Shown here piece after piece: positions 61,260 to 64,000 of a stretch of 64,000 nucleotides of DNA. Where the stretch lies: contig NZ_JABBGJ010000026.1 of assembly GCF_012927345.1 (NCBI RefSeq), positions 62,001 to 126,000 of the forward strand, written 5' to 3'. The DNA comes from Paraburkholderia polaris. GTDB lineage: Bacteria; Pseudomonadota; Gammaproteobacteria; Burkholderiales; Burkholderiaceae. The notes under the pieces are model-generated. The model did not search any database, was not told where the DNA came from, and worked only from the letters and a program-made list of their open reading frames with translations. How positions within the stretch are numbered: the stretch's first letter is position 1; each line of letters starts with the position of its first letter. A program made the translations under genes and the position numbers.

Positions 61260-62858
61260 TCAGTGCGGAATCATCCCTTGCAGGAAGTTTTGCTGCACCC
61301 ACACCAGCACGCCGAGGATCACCGTCAACAGAATCGAATGCTTGAAGGTCTTGGCGAACACCACACCTTCCTTGCCTTTGAGTTCCGTCGTCGCCACGCC
61401 GGTCGAGATGTTTTGCGGCGAGATCATCTTGCCCATCACGCCGCCCGACGAATTGGTGGCCGCCATCAGGATCGGGTTCAGGTTCAACTGGTTGGCCGCC
61501 ACAACCTGCAGGTTGCCGAATAGCGCGTTGCCGGACGTGTCGCTGCCGGACAGGAACACCGCGATCCAGCCGAGGAACGCCGACACCAGCGGAAAGAACG
61601 GTCCGACCGATGCGACACCCAGCCCGAGCGTATAGGTGAGTCCCGAGTAGTTCATCAGATACGCGAGGCCGACGATGGTCGCCACCGTCAGAATGGCGAT
61701 GCGCGTCTGGACCCACGTGTCGGCGATGGCCTTGCCGAATTCGCGCGGGCCGAGGCCCACCACGAATGATGTGATGATGGCTGCCACCAGAATCGCCGTG
61801 CCGGTTGCAAGCGGCTGGAAGTCCCATATCGCGGCGTACGGCGTGTGGTACAGCGTGATGAACACGGCCTTGTCCAGCCCCGGCCACGGCACCTTGACGT
61901 CGCCGATCAGGAAGATCTTCGCGATGGTCCAGACGATCACCACCACCGAGACGATGATCCACGGATACCATCCCTGGGCGCCGCCGATCTTGCCGCGCAC
62001 CTCGCCGACGCGATCGATGTTCACCGCGAACTTTGGATCGGCGGCGGGTTTCCAGACGCGCAGGAACGCGATGGTGAGGATCAGCGACACCATCGACGAC
62101 AACACGTCGGTCAGGCTGTAGTTCACGTAGTTCGATGCGACGAACTGCGTCAGCGCGAAACTCGCACCCGACACCAGCAGCACCGGCCACACGCGCAGCA
62201 TGTTGCGAAAGCCTGCATACACGCCGATCACATAGAACGGCAGCAGAAAGGCGAAGAACGGCAACTGGCGGCCGACCATCTTGGCGAGCGAATCGGCCGG
62301 CAGATGCGTGACCGCACCGAGCACCGTGATCGGCACGCCGAGCGCGCCGAACGCGACCGGCGCGGTGTTGAAGATCAGTGTGAAGGTGAGCGCTTCGAGG
62401 GTGGGGAAGCCGAGCAGGATCAGCAGCGAGCTGGTGATCGCGACCGGTGTGCCGAAGCCGGAAATCCCTTCAAGCAACGCGCCGAACGAAAAGCCGATCA
62501 CGACCAGCACGACGCGGCGGTCGTTCGGCAGGTTATCGATCATCCACATGCGGAAGGCCGCGAAGCGGCCCGAGCGCTGCGAGATGTTGTAGAGCAGGAT
62601 CGCGGTGAACACGATCCACATCACCGGCCAGCAGGCGAACACCGCGCCGTTCGCTACCGATGCGGCCGCGAGTCCGACCGGGAACTGCCACACAAAAATG
62701 GCTATGATCAGGCCGACGATCAGACCCGCGAGTGAGGCCTGCCAGGCTGGCCGGCGGGCCCAGCCGAGCAATAGCAGGACGACGATGATCGGCAACGCGG
62801 CAACCAGGAAAGACGGCAATAGCGAATTGCCGACCGGAGTGAGTAGTTGGTGAAACAT
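61260..62858 (-). CDS. lldP: L-lactate permease (LldP/LctP family)
   Basis: A 532-residue membrane protein from the ATG at 62858, with AAGGAG five bases upstream; a GTG one codon earlier is possible. About 12-14 helices. GALLEGISGFGTPVAITSSLL near residue 140 and NSSGGVMGKMISPQNISTG near residue 480 are signatures of LctP permeases, which import L- and D-lactate and glycolate with protons. No lactate dehydrogenase or LldR gene is adjacent in the window. Confidence 0.9.
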   Translation of the reverse strand: MFHQLLTPVGNSLLPSFLVAALPIIVVLLLLGWARRPAWQASLAGLIVGLIIAIFVWQFPVGLAAASVANGAVFACWPVMWIVFTAILLYNISQRSGRFAAFRMWMIDNLPNDRRVVLVVIGFSFGALLEGISGFGTPVAITSSLLILLGFPTLEALTFTLIFNTAPVAFGALGVPITVLGAVTHLPADSLAKMVGRQLPFFAFLLPFYVIGVYAGFRNMLRVWPVLLVSGASFALTQFVASNYVNYSLTDVLSSMVSLILTIAFLRVWKPAADPKFAVNIDRVGEVRGKIGGAQGWYPWIIVSVVVIVWTIAKIFLIGDVKVPWPGLDKAVFITLYHTPYAAIWDFQPLATGTAILVAAIITSFVVGLGPREFGKAIADTWVQTRIAILTVATIVGLAYLMNYSGLTYTLGLGVASVGPFFPLVSAFLGWIAVFLSGSDTSGNALFGNLQVVAANQLNLNPILMAATNSSGGVMGKMISPQNISTGVATTELKGKEGVVFAKTFKHSILLTVILGVLVWVQQNFLQGMIPH

Positions 62859-63259
62859 CACGTCTCCTTCGTTGTTGTTTGAATCGACGCGGGACTACGC
62901 ACTGCGGGGCGCGTCGCTCTGGCAGGACGGATGGGCGTCGGCGGCGCGTCGAAGACGTGCCGGGTCGCTTATTTAAACGAATACTGCGTGCGGCTTTCCC
63001 AAGCATAGAGCCCGGTTGGGGCGCGTCAAGAAGGGAAAGTACGGGCGACGCAGAGAAGGGGGCGCCGTGTCTTGCCTGCCGGGATCGTCGCGGCGGGATG
63101 CGCGTGAGATCAATCTGGCGCGGCATGGCGCGTGCTGGCGAGCATGCCGATTTCGGGCGACACGAGGTGCGCACGTTGTGCGGCCCAAGTCCGTCCAGTG
63201 CCCTGGCATCTGCGGGCACGGGACGTTCAAAGCAGGTCTGCGAGATTTAGCTGTGAGAC
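62859..63259. other. Gap upstream of the lactate permease gene
   Basis: About 400 bp without a supported gene. An AT-rich patch near 62970-62987 is the best place for the permease promoter on the minus strand, but spacing of its elements is poor. Confidence 0.4.
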
Positions 63260-63769
63260 TCAGTGCCAGTGACCGTGGCCACCCCATCCGCCATGGCCTC
63301 CCCCCCAATAGCCGCCGAAACCGACGCCGATCGAGACCGATGGCCCGTACCAGCCCGGGTAGCCATAGTAGGCCGGATAAGCGGGGTACGGCGGATAGTA
63401 GGCGGGATAGGCAGGATAGGGCGGCGCCACATAGACGGGCGGGACGGCTGCAACCGTATAAGCGGGCGGCGGGGGCGGGTTCTGCTGAGCGTCCTGTGCT
63501 CGCTGCGCTGAAGATTGCTGCTGCGCCTGCTGTGCCGCCTGCGGATCGGGCGGCCCGACCTGCACGTCCTGTTGAGCTGCGCCTGCCGGGACCGTGGCGT
63601 AATACGGATAGTAGCCGCCCGGATAGTAACCGTAGGGGTAATAGCAGCCTGACAACATCAGCACGCAGACTGCGCCGGTGAGCGCAAGGCCAGTTTGTGA
63701 AATACGTGGAAAGCGACGCGGCAGCCGCTGGCTGATCGCGCTAAACGTGTTGATGACGCGGGACTTCAT
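63260..63769 (-). CDS. Tyr/Pro/Gly-rich lipoprotein
   Basis: A 169-residue protein from the ATG at 63769, with AGGAG five bases before it. A long signal region ends in the lipobox LMLSGC. The mature part is low-complexity: YYPYGYYPGG repeats, a Gln/Ala segment, a PPPPP run, PAYPAYYPPYPAYP repeats, and a Gly/His/Trp-rich tail ending HGHWH. Such proteins are common in Burkholderia envelopes, and their function is unknown. The His tail might bind metal. Confidence 0.7.
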   Translation of the reverse strand: MKSRVINTFSAISQRLPRRFPRISQTGLALTGAVCVLMLSGCYYPYGYYPGGYYPYYATVPAGAAQQDVQVGPPDPQAAQQAQQQSSAQRAQDAQQNPPPPPAYTVAAVPPVYVAPPYPAYPAYYPPYPAYPAYYGYPGWYGPSVSIGVGFGGYWGGGHGGWGGHGHWH

Positions 63770-64000
63770 GACGCGCTCCTGTTTGAATCGGACGCCGCCA
63801 TCCGGGGCGTAATGACTTGAGCTTACGCCCCCGTCGCGCCGGCAGGATTGCAAAACCGTAACGGCTTATTTCACGTCATTGCAAAGCATTTTGCGAAGCA
63901 ACCGGCGCGACGCCCAGGTCGCCTTCGTCGCGTGCACACATGCTCGTCAGTGCGGGCATCTTCGTTGTTGACAGTTGAAACGGTTGCCCGCCCCGCGCGG

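Noticed and set aside
61845..62735. A 296-codon frame antisense to the lactate permease
   Set aside because: Highly charged His/Arg/Asp composition typical of the reverse strand of a GC-rich membrane protein gene.
1..64000. CRISPR array, prophage or IS element
   Set aside because: No spaced identical repeats with unique spacers, no transposase, integrase or phage structural gene were recognised.

Overview
The window looks like a chromosomal segment of a high-GC betaproteobacterium of the Burkholderia/Paraburkholderia group. Signs of this are the complete box (benzoyl-CoA epoxidation) cluster with BoxR, the preT/preA reductive pyrimidine cluster, the DUF2844-DUF3443 pair, BamC, a long-type leuA, and many metabolic gene clusters of environmental type. 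The genus is an inference from gene content and I cannot name a species. There is no rRNA, tRNA, CRISPR, transposase or prophage gene that I can recognise.

Layout. 1-2.3 kb: tail of a haloacetate-dehalogenase-like hydrolase, then a leuC/leuD-type hydratase pair without leuB. 2.5-8.0 kb: a LuxR regulator divergent from a periplasmic polyamine-type binding protein, an outer-membrane barrel and a YtcJ-like amidohydrolase. 8.0-14.1 kb: an AMP-forming acyl-CoA ligase, glyoxalase I, a Tat-exported subunit plus GMC dehydrogenase, a ribbon-helix-helix protein and a hypothetical gene. 14.1-17.5 kb: two chemoreceptors. 17.8-26.5 kb: a MocR regulator divergent from an eight-gene Nit1C (nitrilase) cluster. 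26.6-35.7 kb: a phospholipase C remnant and the box benzoate cluster with BoxR. 35.7-36.3 kb: a PIN toxin-antitoxin pair. 36.4-44.8 kb: a RutR-like regulator divergent from reductive pyrimidine degradation genes. 45.1-47.4 kb: a cystine-type ABC importer. 47.9-49.8 kb: leuA with a leader peptide. 49.9-57.4 kb: a lipoprotein methyltransferase, small secreted proteins, an octamer repeat tract, a CadD-like transporter, an HMW1C-type N-glycosyltransferase and DUF3443/DUF2844. 57.8-59.1 kb: bamC. 59.2-59.8 kb: a small membrane protein and a probable RpoN-dependent small RNA. 59.8-63.8 kb: an EamA exporter, a lactate permease and a Tyr/Pro/Gly-rich lipoprotein.

How it works together. Several blocks are self-contained catabolic or nitrogen-scavenging units, each next to its own regulator: MocR with nitrilase, BoxR with benzoate, RutR with pyrimidines, and LuxR with the binding protein and amidohydrolase. 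Candidate operators can be seen for most of them.

The least expected signals are non-coding. (i) At 59.43-59.79 kb a palindromic enhancer-like site, an IHF consensus match and a -24/-12 promoter precede about 205 nt of gene-free sequence that ends in three strong hairpins and a U-tract. (ii) Upstream of leuA lies an apparently complete transcription attenuator: a Leu-rich leader peptide with six CTA codons, an anti-antiterminator, an antiterminator and a terminator. (iii) A 262-bp repeat occurs twice, and its central hairpin shows compensatory base changes between the copies. The Nit1C radical-SAM protein has Elp3-like CX9CX2C cysteine spacing and is followed directly by a GNAT gene. An HMW1C-like N-glycosyltransferase is present without an adhesin partner.
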